From JACCUZ01 sp038246575 (GTDB lineage Bacteria; Actinomycetota; Actinomycetes; JACCUZ01): 21,651 bases of DNA. Where the stretch lies: positions 1 to 21,651 of the forward strand of contig JBBRVU010000054.1 in NCBI GenBank assembly GCA_038246575.1, written 5' to 3'. Under the pieces are notes generated by a model. That model worked only from the letters and a program-made list of their open reading frames with translations. It did no database searches and was not told the DNA's origin. Both the position numbers and the translations under genes were made by a program. Below are positions 7,645 through 15,162 of this stretch, piece by piece (position 1 is the stretch's first letter; each line of letters begins with the position of its first letter).

Positions 7645-8328
7645 TCACGACCCGGTCGCACCGGCCGGCGTCCCGAGCGCCGCCGCCAGCTCGCGCAGCT
7701 GTGACCACGGCGCCGTCCCGACCACCATGGTGAGGACGCCACCGGACGTACGCAGCAGCGCTCGCGGCCCCGGGTCTCCCCCGGACAGCCGGGTCCAGGC
7801 GTCGCCGCCGACCTGCACCTGGCCGCCCTCGCGTGCGCCGGCTGCCTGGCGACGCACCAGGACGGCACGGGCCCCGTCGCTCTGCTCGACAGCTGCGTAC
7901 TGCTCCGTGTCGGTCACCATGCCCAGGTGCCAGGTCACTCCCCCGGCGCCGTCGCGACCGGCGCGTGCACTAGTGACCCGCCAGCCGGTGGGCAGCGGGT
8001 CCGGGCCGGCGAGCGGGAAGCCCACCCCGGGCTGGGCCGCGGTCAGGGCCGCCGGGTACTCCACGAAACGCACGACGGGGTCGGGCTGCTGGGCCACGTT
8101 GAGGCCCACGATGATCCCGACCGCCACCACGACGACCAACAGCGAGCGCACCATGTCCGAGGTCGTCTGCCGCCCCCGCCGACGCGCTGGCTCGACCGGC
8201 TCGACCAACTCGACCGGCTCGACCGGCTCGACCGGCTCGACCGGCTCGACGGGTGGGGCAGCCGGCGGATCAGCCTCGGCAGGGGCGCCCTCCGTCCCGC
8301 TCGGGTCGGAAGCCTTCTCGTCGCTCAC
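7645..8328 (-). CDS. Membrane-anchored DUF4245-like protein with a VEP-repeat linker
   Basis: The 227-residue product has an acidic, proline-rich cytoplasmic N-terminus with a Val-Glu-Pro repeat (about 27-47). A basic patch (ARRRGRQ) follows, then one transmembrane helix (about 61-79) and an extracytoplasmic domain of about 145 residues with PVVRFVEYP, PTGWRVTSAR, TWHLGMVT and the C-terminal WSQLRELAAAL. The helix, the outer domain and the position between xseB and glpX match DUF4245 proteins of Actinobacteria, whose function is not known. GTG 8328 is preferred over the in-frame GTG 8346 because GAGAAT (8335-8340) stands 6 nt before it. The gene begins 21 bp after the modC stop, so read-through from the mod operon is possible. 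Confidence 0.8.
   Translation of the reverse strand: MSDEKASDPSGTEGAPAEADPPAAPPVEPVEPVEPVEPVELVEPVEPARRRGRQTTSDMVRSLLVVVVAVGIIVGLNVAQQPDPVVRFVEYPAALTAAQPGVGFPLAGPDPLPTGWRVTSARAGRDGAGGVTWHLGMVTDTEQYAAVEQSDGARAVLVRRQAAGAREGGQVQVGGDAWTRLSGGDPGPRALLRTSGGVLTMVVGTAPWSQLRELAAALGTPAGATGS
8191..8253. repeat. 9-bp tandem repeat, seven copies, coding for Val-Glu-Pro
   Basis: Seven head-to-tail copies of the 9-mer CTCGACCGG (plus strand) run without gaps; copy 2 ends in AA and copy 7 reads CTCGACGGG. Translated on the minus strand they give the VEP/PVE run in the DUF4245-like protein. Repeat number is likely to vary between strains because whole 9-bp units keep the frame. Confidence 0.9.
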
Positions 8329-8334
8329 CGGACG

Positions 8335-8340
8335 ATTCTC
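8335..8340 (-). promoter_or_regulatory. Possible -10 hexamer for the DUF4245-like gene
   Basis: GAGAAT on the minus strand lies 6 nt before GTG 8328. It matches the last three bases of TATAAT and the second base, but not the first T. Confidence 0.35.
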
Positions 8341-8349
8341 GCCCACCGC

Positions 8350-9414
8350 CTACGCCGGGTAGACGGAGGTCTCGGTCGCCTTCACCGCGGCCCACACCTG
8401 CGCACCGGGCTCCAGCGCGAGCTGGGCCACCGAGAGCGGGGTGAGGTCGGCGGCGACATCGAGCGCTCCGGTCAGCCGCACCCGGACCGTGGCGGCGTGC
8501 TGTTCGAGCGCGCCCACCGTGACCGGCCAGCAGTTGCGCGCGCTGCCCTCGGGCCGGTTGCGGTGCACGGTCACCGAGGCCGGTGAGAACGCGACGAGCA
8601 CCGGTCCGACAGCGGCGCTGGCGCTGGTCACCGTCGCCCCGCCGGCGAGGGCCACCGTGGTGCCGGACGCGTCACCGCGGTAGAGGTTCAGGCCCACCAG
8701 CTGCGCCACGTACTCCGTCCTCGGGCGGCGCGCGACCTCGGTCGGTGTGCCGGTCTGCACGACCCGGCCGCCCTCGAGCACGACCAGCCGGTCGGCCAGG
8801 ACGAACGCGTCCAGTGCATCGTGGGTGACCAGCACGGTCGCACCGGCGAAGCCGGACAGCTGGAGGCGTAGGTCGGCGCGCACCTGCAGCCGGGTGCCCG
8901 CGTCCAGAGCCGCGAGCGGCTCGTCGAGCAGCAGCAGCTGCGGCTCGGTCACCAGAGCCCTGGCCAGCGCGACGCGCTGAGCCTGACCACCGGAGAGCGC
9001 GGCCGGGCGTGAGCCCGCCTGGGGCAGGAGCCCCAGCCGGTCCAGCCACGCATCGGCGCGGCGCCGAGCCGTGCTGCGGTCGACGCCGCGAGCACGCAAC
9101 CCGAACGCGACGTTCTCCCGGGCGGAGAGGTGCGGGAAGAGCAGGTAGTCCTGGAACACCACCCCGACCGAACGCCGGTCAGCGGGAAGTCGAGTCCGCG
9201 CCGCTGCATCCTCGATCACGTCGCCGTCCAGAAGGACGCGGCCCTCGTCCAACGGCAGCAGACCGGCCAGAGCCCGCAGCGCCGTGCTCTTCCCGGCCCC
9301 GTTCGGCCCGACGACGGCGACCACCTCGCCGGCAGCGACGGTGACGTCCAGGTCGAGCCGGAACGCGCCACGATCGATGCCCAGGACCGCGTTCAGCGTC
9401 GCGTCGGTCCTCAT
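8350..9414 (-). CDS. modC: Molybdate ABC transporter ATP-binding protein
   Basis: The 354-residue protein is a complete ABC ATPase with an extra C-terminal domain. Walker A is GPNGAGKST (36-44), Q-loop Gln is 89 (VVFQDYLLFPHLS), the signature is LSGGQ (141-145), Walker B is LLLLDEP (161-167) and the switch His is 199 (VTHD). Residues after about 285 form a single MOP/TOBE-like oxyanion-binding domain, which is typical of ModC. It couples ATP hydrolysis to molybdate uptake with ModA and ModB. The ATG overlaps the modB stop by 4 bp (ATGA), which implies translational coupling. Tungstate or sulfate as substrate is possible on ATPase features alone; the HTH-MOP regulator in the operon favours molybdate. 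Confidence 0.9.
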   Translation of the reverse strand: MRTDATLNAVLGIDRGAFRLDLDVTVAAGEVVAVVGPNGAGKSTALRALAGLLPLDEGRVLLDGDVIEDAAARTRLPADRRSVGVVFQDYLLFPHLSARENVAFGLRARGVDRSTARRRADAWLDRLGLLPQAGSRPAALSGGQAQRVALARALVTEPQLLLLDEPLAALDAGTRLQVRADLRLQLSGFAGATVLVTHDALDAFVLADRLVVLEGGRVVQTGTPTEVARRPRTEYVAQLVGLNLYRGDASGTTVALAGGATVTSASAAVGPVLVAFSPASVTVHRNRPEGSARNCWPVTVGALEQHAATVRVRLTGALDVAADLTPLSVAQLALEPGAQVWAAVKATETSVYPA

Positions 9415-10280
9415 GACGTACGCGGACCGAGCCAGCGATCGCGTAGCCCCGCCAGGACTGCCACCGACACGATCATCAGCACCAGCGAGAGCGCGATCGC
9501 CGCCGCGGGGTCCTGCTGCAGGTCGAGATAGATCTGCACCGGCATGGTGCGCGTGGTGCCGGGAAAGTTCCCGGCAAAGGTGAGCGTCGCACCGAACTCA
9601 CCCAGCGCGCGCGCCCAGCTCAGGACCGCGCCGGCTGCCACGCCCGGTGCGACCAGGGGCAGGGTGACCCGTCGGAAGGTGTACCAGCGCGAGGCCCCGA
9701 GCGTGGCCGCGGCATCGTCGAACCGCCGGTCGGAGCCGCGTAGCGCACCCTCGACGGACAGGACGAGGAAGGGCAGCGCCACGAACGCCTCGGCCACGAC
9801 GACCGCCGCGGTGGTGAAGGGAAGACTGATCCCGAACGCCTGCTCCAGCGGGCCACCGACCAGACCACGCCGCCCGAGCGCAGTGAACAGCGCGACCCCA
9901 CCGACGACCGGTGGCAGCACGAGCGGAACCGTCACCAGCGCGCGCAGCAGGCTGCGCCCCGGGAACGTGGCGCGGGCGAGCAACCAGGCCAGCGGCACTC
10001 CGACCAGCACGCAGGCGATGGTGGCGAGAGTGGCGCAGAGCAACGACAGTCGCAGGGCCTCAGCGGCTTCCGGCCGCTGCAGCTGCTCGGGCAGGCTGCG
10101 CCATGGTGCGCGGCTGATGAGCCCGAGCACGGGCAGCGCCAGGAACACCAGCGCCGCTCCCGCCAGCGGGACGAGCGCCGGCGGGAGCCCACCTACGTCC
10201 GGCCGGCCGCGGCGCCGGGCGCCGATGCGGGTGCGGGTGCGGTGGCCGCCGCCCTTGGCGTCACCGCGGGTGGCTGTCAT
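9411..10280 (-). CDS. modB: Molybdate ABC transporter permease
   Basis: The 289-residue protein has a basic cytoplasmic N-terminus (about 1-30, rich in Arg) and then about six transmembrane helices. The permease EAA loop reads GASRWYTFRRVTLPLVAPG and is followed by the family hallmark ALGEFGATLTFAGN. Another conserved segment is VPLVLPPVVGGVALF. The start is ATG 10280, whose ATGA overlaps the modA stop (10277-10279); the frame upstream of it only mirrors modA. The ModB dimer forms the membrane channel that accepts molybdate from ModA. Confidence 0.92.
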   Translation of the reverse strand: MTATRGDAKGGGHRTRTRIGARRRGRPDVGGLPPALVPLAGAALVFLALPVLGLISRAPWRSLPEQLQRPEAAEALRLSLLCATLATIACVLVGVPLAWLLARATFPGRSLLRALVTVPLVLPPVVGGVALFTALGRRGLVGGPLEQAFGISLPFTTAAVVVAEAFVALPFLVLSVEGALRGSDRRFDDAAATLGASRWYTFRRVTLPLVAPGVAAGAVLSWARALGEFGATLTFAGNFPGTTRTMPVQIYLDLQQDPAAAIALSLVLMIVSVAVLAGLRDRWLGPRTS

Positions 10281-11083
10281 GAGGCGTCGAACCCGGCGGC
10301 GTGCAGCAGCAGGCGACCCTGCGGCGACACCAGCAGACGCACCCACGCCTTCGCGGCCGCCTGGTTCGGCGCATCCCGCAGCGCCACGATCGGGTAGTCG
10401 TTGACAGCCGTGTCGGCCTCGGGGAACTCGATGCCCTCGACGGCCGCGCCGGCCGCCTGCACGTCGGTGCGATAGACCAGCGCTGCGTCAACCTCGCCGA
10501 GCGTGACCTTTGTCAGGGCAGCCTTCACGTCCTGCTCATACGTGTCGGGGCGAGGGGTGAGGCCGGCGGCGGAGAACGCGAGGGCCGCGGCGGCACCACA
10601 CGGCACCTGCTCGGCGCACAGCGCGATCGTGAGGCGGGCCTTGGTGAAGTCGGCGAGGCCGGTGACCTCGCCGGGGTTGCCGGGCGGCACCGCGATCTCG
10701 AGCCGGTTGCGGGCGAAGACCGTCGGGTCGCCGCGTGCATCGCCGGCGTCAACGACCTGAGCCATCGTGGCGGGGCTTGCCGAGGCGAAGACGTCGGCAG
10801 GTGCACCCTGGGTGATCTGGGTCGCGAGCTCCGAGCTGGCGGCGAAGCTGAAACGCACTCGGGTGCCCGGGTGCTCCCGCTCGAAGGTCGCACCGAGCGC
10901 GGTGAACACCTCGGTGAGGGAAGCTGCGGCCAGCACCGTCACCGTTCCGCTGATCGCCCCGGCCGGTGCGGCGTCGGTCCCCGGCGCGCTGGCCTGGCCA
11001 CCGGATCCACCACCGCCGCACGCCGTGAGCACCAGGAGCAGCGCGGCAGCACCGACCAGCCGACGCTGCGCGCCGGGCGTCAC
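10277..11083 (-). CDS. modA: Molybdate-binding lipoprotein
   Basis: The 268-residue protein begins with a lipoprotein signal: RRLVGAAALLLVLTAC, with lipobox LTAC and acylated Cys22, followed by a Gly/Ser linker. The mature part is a type II periplasmic-binding fold: VTVLAAASLTEVFTALG (an early Ser-containing ligand loop), FSFAASSELATQI, GAPADVFASAS, EQVPCGAAAALAF and DAALVYRTDVQAAG. These are standard ModA motifs. It captures molybdate or tungstate outside the membrane and delivers it to ModB. The start is GTG 11083, which overlaps the stop of the upstream regulator gene by 4 bp (GTGA); longer open frame upstream is a shadow of that gene. Confidence 0.92.
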   Translation of the reverse strand: MTPGAQRRLVGAAALLLVLTACGGGGSGGQASAPGTDAAPAGAISGTVTVLAAASLTEVFTALGATFEREHPGTRVRFSFAASSELATQITQGAPADVFASASPATMAQVVDAGDARGDPTVFARNRLEIAVPPGNPGEVTGLADFTKARLTIALCAEQVPCGAAAALAFSAAGLTPRPDTYEQDVKAALTKVTLGEVDAALVYRTDVQAAGAAVEGIEFPEADTAVNDYPIVALRDAPNQAAAKAWVRLLVSPQGRLLLHAAGFDAS

Positions 11084-11484
11084 GAGCCGCCGCCCGCGAT
11101 CTCGATCACGACGTTCGTGGACTTCACCGCGGCGACCGCGAGCACGCCCGGCTCGAGGCCGAGGTCGTCGGCCGCCTCCCGGCTCATCAACGACACGACT
11201 CGGTGCGGGCCGGCCTGCATCTCCACCTGGGCCATCACCGTGTCGCGAGTGACCTTCGTGACGATGCCGCGGAAGCGGTTGCGCGCCGACGCCTTCACCA
11301 GTGGCGGCGGCCCCTCGCCGCCCGCGGTCTCCTGCGCCATGGCTGCGAGAACGGTCCCCTCGATGCCTTGCCGCCCGGAGGGCAGCGTGGTCGTGGTCAG
11401 CCGGCCCGCGTCGGCCCATCGGCGCACCGTGTCGGTGCTGACGCCGAGCAGCTCGGCGGCCTCACCCATCCGAAAGACGGTCAT
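11080..11484 (-). CDS. HTH-MOP molybdate-responsive regulator (TOBE domain protein)
   Basis: The 134-residue protein joins an N-terminal MerR/excisionase-like helix-turn-helix (about 1-45: FRMGEAAELLGVSTDTVRRWADAGRL) to one C-terminal MOP/TOBE domain (about 68-131). The latter begins SARNRFRGIVTKVTRD, close to the molbindin consensus. MOP domains bind molybdate or tungstate, so the protein probably senses oxyanion level and controls its own operon; this is inferred. It is not a classical E. coli-type ModE, which has a different HTH and two MOP repeats. Start ATG 11484 is chosen because TAGGAT (11492-11497) lies 7 nt upstream; an ATG at 11493 would fall inside that hexamer. It is the first gene of the mod operon and is divergent from glpX. 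Confidence 0.85.
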   Translation of the reverse strand: MTVFRMGEAAELLGVSTDTVRRWADAGRLTTTTLPSGRQGIEGTVLAAMAQETAGGEGPPPLVKASARNRFRGIVTKVTRDTVMAQVEMQAGPHRVVSLMSREAADDLGLEPGVLAVAAVKSTNVVIEIAGGGS

Positions 11485-11491
11485 GCCCCTC

Positions 11492-11497
11492 ATCCTA
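11492..11497 (-). promoter_or_regulatory. -10 hexamer for the mod operon
   Basis: TAGGAT on the minus strand lies 7 nt before the ATG at 11484, so the operon mRNA is probably leaderless. The short GAGGGGC spacer could also weakly pair with 16S rRNA but is too close to the ATG. Confidence 0.55.
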
Positions 11498-11616
11498 AGC
11501 CGTACGTGCGACCAGGTTGTGGCTGAGACGAGACTCACCTGCGGCTGTTCCGGGAGAGTTTTGCAGCATTCGCACCCCCGTCGACGCCCGCCAGCCGGTG
11601 CCTGGCGACGCGCCAC

Positions 11617-11622
11617 TACGAT
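11617..11622 (+). promoter_or_regulatory. -10 hexamer for glpX
   Basis: TACGAT would start transcription near 11629 and give a leader of about 26 nt that includes the Shine-Dalgarno GAGGGAG (11641-11647). This is one of the few genes here with both a promoter and a normal ribosome-binding site. Confidence 0.45.
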
Positions 11623-11623
11623 C

Positions 11624-11636
11624 GCGGTCAGACCGC
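11624..11636. promoter_or_regulatory. 13-bp perfect palindrome over the predicted glpX transcription start
   Basis: GCGGTC (11624-11629), one central A, then GACCGC (11631-11636). It begins 1 bp after the -10 hexamer, where a bound repressor would block initiation. Confidence 0.45.
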
Positions 11637-11654
11637 TGACGAGGGAGCCGGAGC

Positions 11655-12692
11655 ATGAGCAACCAGCCTGGGACCGACCTGAGTGCGGCCCCGACTGCGC
11701 CAGATCGCAACCTCGCCCTCGAGCTCGTCCGCGTCACCGAAGCCGCTGCGATGGCCGCCGGCCGCTGGGTCGGCCGCGGCGACAAGAACGGGGCCGACGG
11801 GGCGGCAGTCAACGCGATGCGCCAGCTGATCCACACCGTGAGCATGAACGGCGTCGTCGTGATCGGCGAGGGCGAGAAGGACGAAGCGCCCATGCTCTTC
11901 AACGGGGAGCACGTGGGTGACGGCGATGGTCCCGAGTGCGACGTGGCCGTCGACCCGATCGACGGCACCCGGCTGACCGCCATGGGGATGAGCAACGCGC
12001 TGTCGGTGATGGCGGTCGCACCCAGAGGCTCGATGTTCGACCCGTCGGCCGTCTTCTACATGGAGAAGCTGGCGACCGGCCCCGATGCGGCCGACGTCGT
12101 GGACATCAGGCTGCCCGCTGCAGAGAACGTCCGCCTGGTGGCCAAGGCCAAGAAGGAGTCGCCCTCGGACGTGACCGTCATGATCCTCGACCGGCCGCGC
12201 CATGCCGACATGGTCGAGGAGGTGCGCTCGACGGGCGCGCGGATCATCCTCCTCACCGACGGCGACGTGGCCGGCGCGATCATGGCCGCGCGCGAGGGCA
12301 CCGGCATCGATCTCCTCCTCGGCATCGGCGGCACGCCCGAGGGCATCATCGCCGCGTGCGCGATCAAGACCCTCGGCGGCGTGGTCCAGGGCCGGTTGTG
12401 GCCGGCTGACGACGACGAGCGGCAGAAGGCGATCGACGCGGGGCACGACCTGTCACGGGTCCTCGTCACCGACGAGCTGGTGGTGGGCGAGGACGTCTTC
12501 TTCGTCGCGACGGGCATCACCGACGGCGAGCTGCTGCGAGGCGTCCGCTACCGCAGCGACACAGTGCGGACCCACTCGATCGTGATGCGGTCGCGCAGCG
12601 GAACGATCCGGGTCATCGAGAGCGAGCACAAGCTGGACAAGCTGCGGGCCTACGCCAGCGTCGACTTCAGCGGCGAGATGGACCCGGCCTGA
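11655..12692 (+). CDS. glpX: Fructose-1,6-bisphosphatase class II
   Basis: GlpX hydrolyses fructose 1,6-bisphosphate to fructose 6-phosphate, the committed step of gluconeogenesis; in Actinobacteria it is often the only FBPase. The 345-residue protein has the metal-binding motif VAVDPIDGT (Asp100, Asp103, Thr105), an upstream acidic site VVIGEGEKDEAPML and the later LLGIGGTPEGI loop, all typical of class II. GAGGGAG sits 7 nt before the ATG. fumC lies just downstream in the same direction, so two central-carbon genes are neighbours, separated by the small minus-strand gene at 12696. Its stop is 3 bp from the stop of that gene. Confidence 0.97.
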   Translation: MSNQPGTDLSAAPTAPDRNLALELVRVTEAAAMAAGRWVGRGDKNGADGAAVNAMRQLIHTVSMNGVVVIGEGEKDEAPMLFNGEHVGDGDGPECDVAVDPIDGTRLTAMGMSNALSVMAVAPRGSMFDPSAVFYMEKLATGPDAADVVDIRLPAAENVRLVAKAKKESPSDVTVMILDRPRHADMVEEVRSTGARIILLTDGDVAGAIMAAREGTGIDLLLGIGGTPEGIIAACAIKTLGGVVQGRLWPADDDERQKAIDAGHDLSRVLVTDELVVGEDVFFVATGITDGELLRGVRYRSDTVRTHSIVMRSRSGTIRVIESEHKLDKLRAYASVDFSGEMDPA

Positions 12693-12695
12693 GCT

Positions 12696-12866
12696 TCAGT
12701 GCTCGTGCTCGTGGTCCTCGTCATGCTCCTGCCGCTTCTCGTGCTGCTCTTGCTGGTGGCGCGCATCGCCGGCGTGGACCGGGTCCTCCAGTGCTTCGGC
12801 GTCCTCGTCGAGGTGCCCGGCATCGCGGTGCTTCTCCGGCCGCGGCTCGCCGGCATCGGTGCTCAT
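12696..12866 (-). CDS. 56-residue histidine- and acid-rich small protein
   Basis: ATG 12866 to TGA 12696 encodes 56 residues, with 9 His and 19 Asp/Glu. The second half is dense in charge and Gln, and the protein ends in EHDEDHEHEH. There is no hydrophobic segment and no cysteine, so it is probably cytosolic and unstructured; the His/Asp/Glu tail could bind Zn, Ni or Co. That function is a guess from composition. The call rests on the upstream signal: TAGCGT (12873-12878) lies exactly 6 nt before the ATG, as at several confident genes in this window. The ORF fills the glpX-fumC gap and stops 3 bp from the glpX stop. I do not recognise the family. Confidence 0.6.
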   Translation of the reverse strand: MSTDAGEPRPEKHRDAGHLDEDAEALEDPVHAGDARHQQEQHEKRQEHDEDHEHEH

Positions 12867-12872
12867 GGCCGC

Positions 12873-12878
12873 ACGCTA
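12873..12878 (-). promoter_or_regulatory. -10 hexamer for the small His-rich gene
   Basis: TAGCGT on the minus strand, 6 nt before ATG 12866. The same hexamer occurs upstream of phoH at 16801-16806. Confidence 0.5.
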
Positions 12879-12951
12879 CCGTCGTACGCCGTTGTGAGCA
12901 GTCAGCGGGTGCGGCTGCGAACCGGACGGTCACCACAGAGGGGTTGAGTCG

Positions 12952-14358
12952 ATGAGCGATGCGGACCAGCAGGGCAGCGACTTCCGGGTCGAGCACGACT
13001 CGATGGGCGAGGTGCGCGTCCCCCGGGATGCCCTGTGGCGAGCGCAGACCCAGCGCGCCGTCGAGAACTTCCCCATCTCCGGCCTGCCGATCGATCGCGC
13101 CCTGATCGCGGCCCTGGCGTCGATCAAGGGTGCGGCCGCGATGACCAACGCCGAGCTGAACGTCCTCGACGCCGACGTCGCCACCGCGATCCACGACGCG
13201 GCAGCAGCCGTCGCCCGCGGGGAGCACGACGAACACTTCCCCATCGACGTCTTCCAGACAGGTTCTGGCACCTCGAGCAACATGAACGCCAACGAGGTCA
13301 TCGCGACCCTCGCCACCCGCTCGCTGGGCACCGATGTGCACCCGAACGACCACGTCAACGCGTCGCAGTCGTCCAACGACGTGTTCCCGACCGCGATCCA
13401 TCTCGCGGCCACCCGCAGCGTCGTCCGCGAGCTCCTGCCTGCCCTGGGCCACCTACGCAGCTCGTTGTCCCGCAAGGCAGCTGAGTTCTCCGAGGTGGTC
13501 AAGAGTGGACGCACCCACCTGATGGACGCGACGCCGGTGACGTTGGGACAGGAGTTCGGCGGTTACGCCGCGCAGATCGCCCGCGGCGTGGACCGCATCG
13601 AGTCGACGCTCCCGCGCCTCGCCGAGGTGCCGCTCGGTGGGACCGCTGTCGGCACCGGCATCAACACACCGCCCGGTTTCGCGGCCAACGTCGTGCAGCG
13701 CCTGGCCGCGGACCTGGACCTTCCTCTTACCGAGGCGGCCGACCACTTCGAGGCGCAGGGGGCGCGCGACGGCCTCGTCGAGCTCTCCGGCCAGCTGCGC
13801 GCGGTTGCGGTGTCGCTGGTCAAGATCTGCAACGACATCCGGTGGATGGGCTCGGGACCACGCACCGGGCTGGCCGAGATCATGCTGCCTGACCTGCAGC
13901 CCGGCTCCTCGATCATGCCGGGAAAGGTGAACCCGGTCCTTCCCGAGGCGACGCTGATGGTGTGCGCCCAGGTGATCGGCAACGACGCCGCAGTTGCCTT
14001 CGCCGGCGCGTCGGGCTCGTTCGAGCTGAACGTGATGATGCCGGTGATGGCGCGCAACGTGCTGGAGTCGATCCGCTTGCTGGGCAACGCGTCTCGGCTG
14101 CTGGCCGACCGCTGCATCGACGGCATCAACGCCGACGAGGAGCGGTGCCGGGAGTTCGCCGAGTCGTCACCGTCGGTGGTGACACCGCTCAACCGCTACA
14201 TCGGGTACGAGGCGGCGGCCAAAGTGGCGAAGCAGTCGCTGGCCGAGCGCAAGACCATCCGCGAGGTCGTGCTCGAGCAGGGTCACGTCGAGCGCGGTGA
14301 CCTCACCGAGGCCCAGCTCGACGAGGCGCTCGATGTGCTGCGGATGACCCGGCCCTAG
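12952..14358 (+). CDS. fumC: Fumarate hydratase class II
   Basis: FumC interconverts fumarate and L-malate in the TCA cycle. The 468-residue protein shows the three conserved regions of the aspartase/fumarase superfamily: FQTGSGTSSNMNANEV, SGRTHLMDATPVTLGQE (catalytic His189) and the signature GSSIMPGKVNP starting at residue 318, which carries the mobile catalytic serine loop. HVNASQSSNDVFPTA is also in place. Length is standard and no Fe-S cysteines are needed in this class. The ATG is preceded by AGAGGGG (12937-12943) at 8-nt spacing. An argininosuccinate lyase or aspartase is less likely because the fumarase-type active-site segments match throughout. Confidence 0.97.
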   Translation: MSDADQQGSDFRVEHDSMGEVRVPRDALWRAQTQRAVENFPISGLPIDRALIAALASIKGAAAMTNAELNVLDADVATAIHDAAAAVARGEHDEHFPIDVFQTGSGTSSNMNANEVIATLATRSLGTDVHPNDHVNASQSSNDVFPTAIHLAATRSVVRELLPALGHLRSSLSRKAAEFSEVVKSGRTHLMDATPVTLGQEFGGYAAQIARGVDRIESTLPRLAEVPLGGTAVGTGINTPPGFAANVVQRLAADLDLPLTEAADHFEAQGARDGLVELSGQLRAVAVSLVKICNDIRWMGSGPRTGLAEIMLPDLQPGSSIMPGKVNPVLPEATLMVCAQVIGNDAAVAFAGASGSFELNVMMPVMARNVLESIRLLGNASRLLADRCIDGINADEERCREFAESSPSVVTPLNRYIGYEAAAKVAKQSLAERKTIREVVLEQGHVERGDLTEAQLDEALDVLRMTRP

Positions 14359-14362
14359 CTCC

Positions 14363-15004
14363 TCAGTACCAGCCCTTGGACTGGAAGGCGCTCCAGGCGC
14401 CGCACGGGGAGCCGTAGGTGCCCTTGATGTAGGACAGGCCCCACTCGATCTGGGTCCTCGCACTGCTCCGCCAGTCCGATCCGTACGCACTCATCTTCGA
14501 ACCGGGCAGCGCCTGCGGGATGCCGTAGGCCCCGGAGCTCGGGTTGGTGGCTCGGAGATTCCAGCCGGACTCGCGCATCCACAACGAGTTCAGGCAGGAG
14601 AACTGGTCAGCGCCCCAGCCGTAGCGCGAGGCGGCGAGGCCGGAGGCGATGGCCGGCGGGTTGCCGGTGCTGCTCACCTGGCGGGGGGCGGAGCGAGACG
14701 CGCGTTCCTTCTGCTGCTGTGCCTCCCTCGCCCGCTTCGCACGCTCTGCGGCGGCGGCCTTCTTGGCTGCCCGCGCGGCCTGGCGGCGCTGCTTGTCCTT
14801 GATGGCCGTCAGGTGCTCGCCGGCCGGCGGTCCGTCGCGGCGCACCTCGGCACCGTCGGGCAATGGGCCGATCCGGGTCACGACAGGGACGGCGGACGCG
14901 TCCGGCTCAGCGGCCCAGCTGGTCATGCCCACGGTGAGGGCACCCGAGGCGACGAGTACACCCGTGGCGGCCGCCATCCCCCGGAACCTGTTCCGGTTCT
15001 TCAC
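14363..15004 (-). CDS. Secreted lytic-transglycosylase-like cell-wall protein
   Basis: The 213-residue precursor has a basic start (VKNRNRFRG) and a hydrophobic signal segment (about 10-31, ending TSWA). A linker follows (about 35-62), then a highly charged helix (about 63-102, rich in Lys, Arg, Ala, Gln) and a C-terminal SLT-like domain (about 118-213). The candidate catalytic Glu145 is in SLWMRESGWNLRATNP, followed by GAYGIPQALPGSKM. Cys137 and Cys201 could form a disulfide. Such proteins cleave peptidoglycan and are secreted. GTG 15004 is chosen because GGAAGGA (15014-15020) lies 9 nt upstream and the signal peptide starts right there; the frame open to 15082 would add a non-signal extension. 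The gap upstream is strongly structured. A purely binding role is possible. Confidence 0.87.
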   Translation of the reverse strand: MKNRNRFRGMAAATGVLVASGALTVGMTSWAAEPDASAVPVVTRIGPLPDGAEVRRDGPPAGEHLTAIKDKQRRQAARAAKKAAAAERAKRAREAQQQKERASRSAPRQVSSTGNPPAIASGLAASRYGWGADQFSCLNSLWMRESGWNLRATNPSSGAYGIPQALPGSKMSAYGSDWRSSARTQIEWGLSYIKGTYGSPCGAWSAFQSKGWY

Positions 15005-15162
15005 GATCAACAGTCCTTCCAGCACGGCCAGCGCCCTCATGCGGCGCTGGCTGGGCGGCACCCCGGACTCGGGCCTCCGCATGGTGCTGGTCCCCGAACT
15101 GGAGGCTCGGGCCCCGTCACGCGAGCAGGTCGTGCCTCGCTGAGCAGGGCGGCGCCACCGGA

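Noticed and set aside
12699..12947. Plus-strand 82-codon hydrophobic ORF opposite the His-rich gene
   Set aside because: Its runs of Val and Leu are the antisense reading of the His/Glu/Asp codons of the opposite gene. It has no ribosome-binding site or -10 hexamer at the start.
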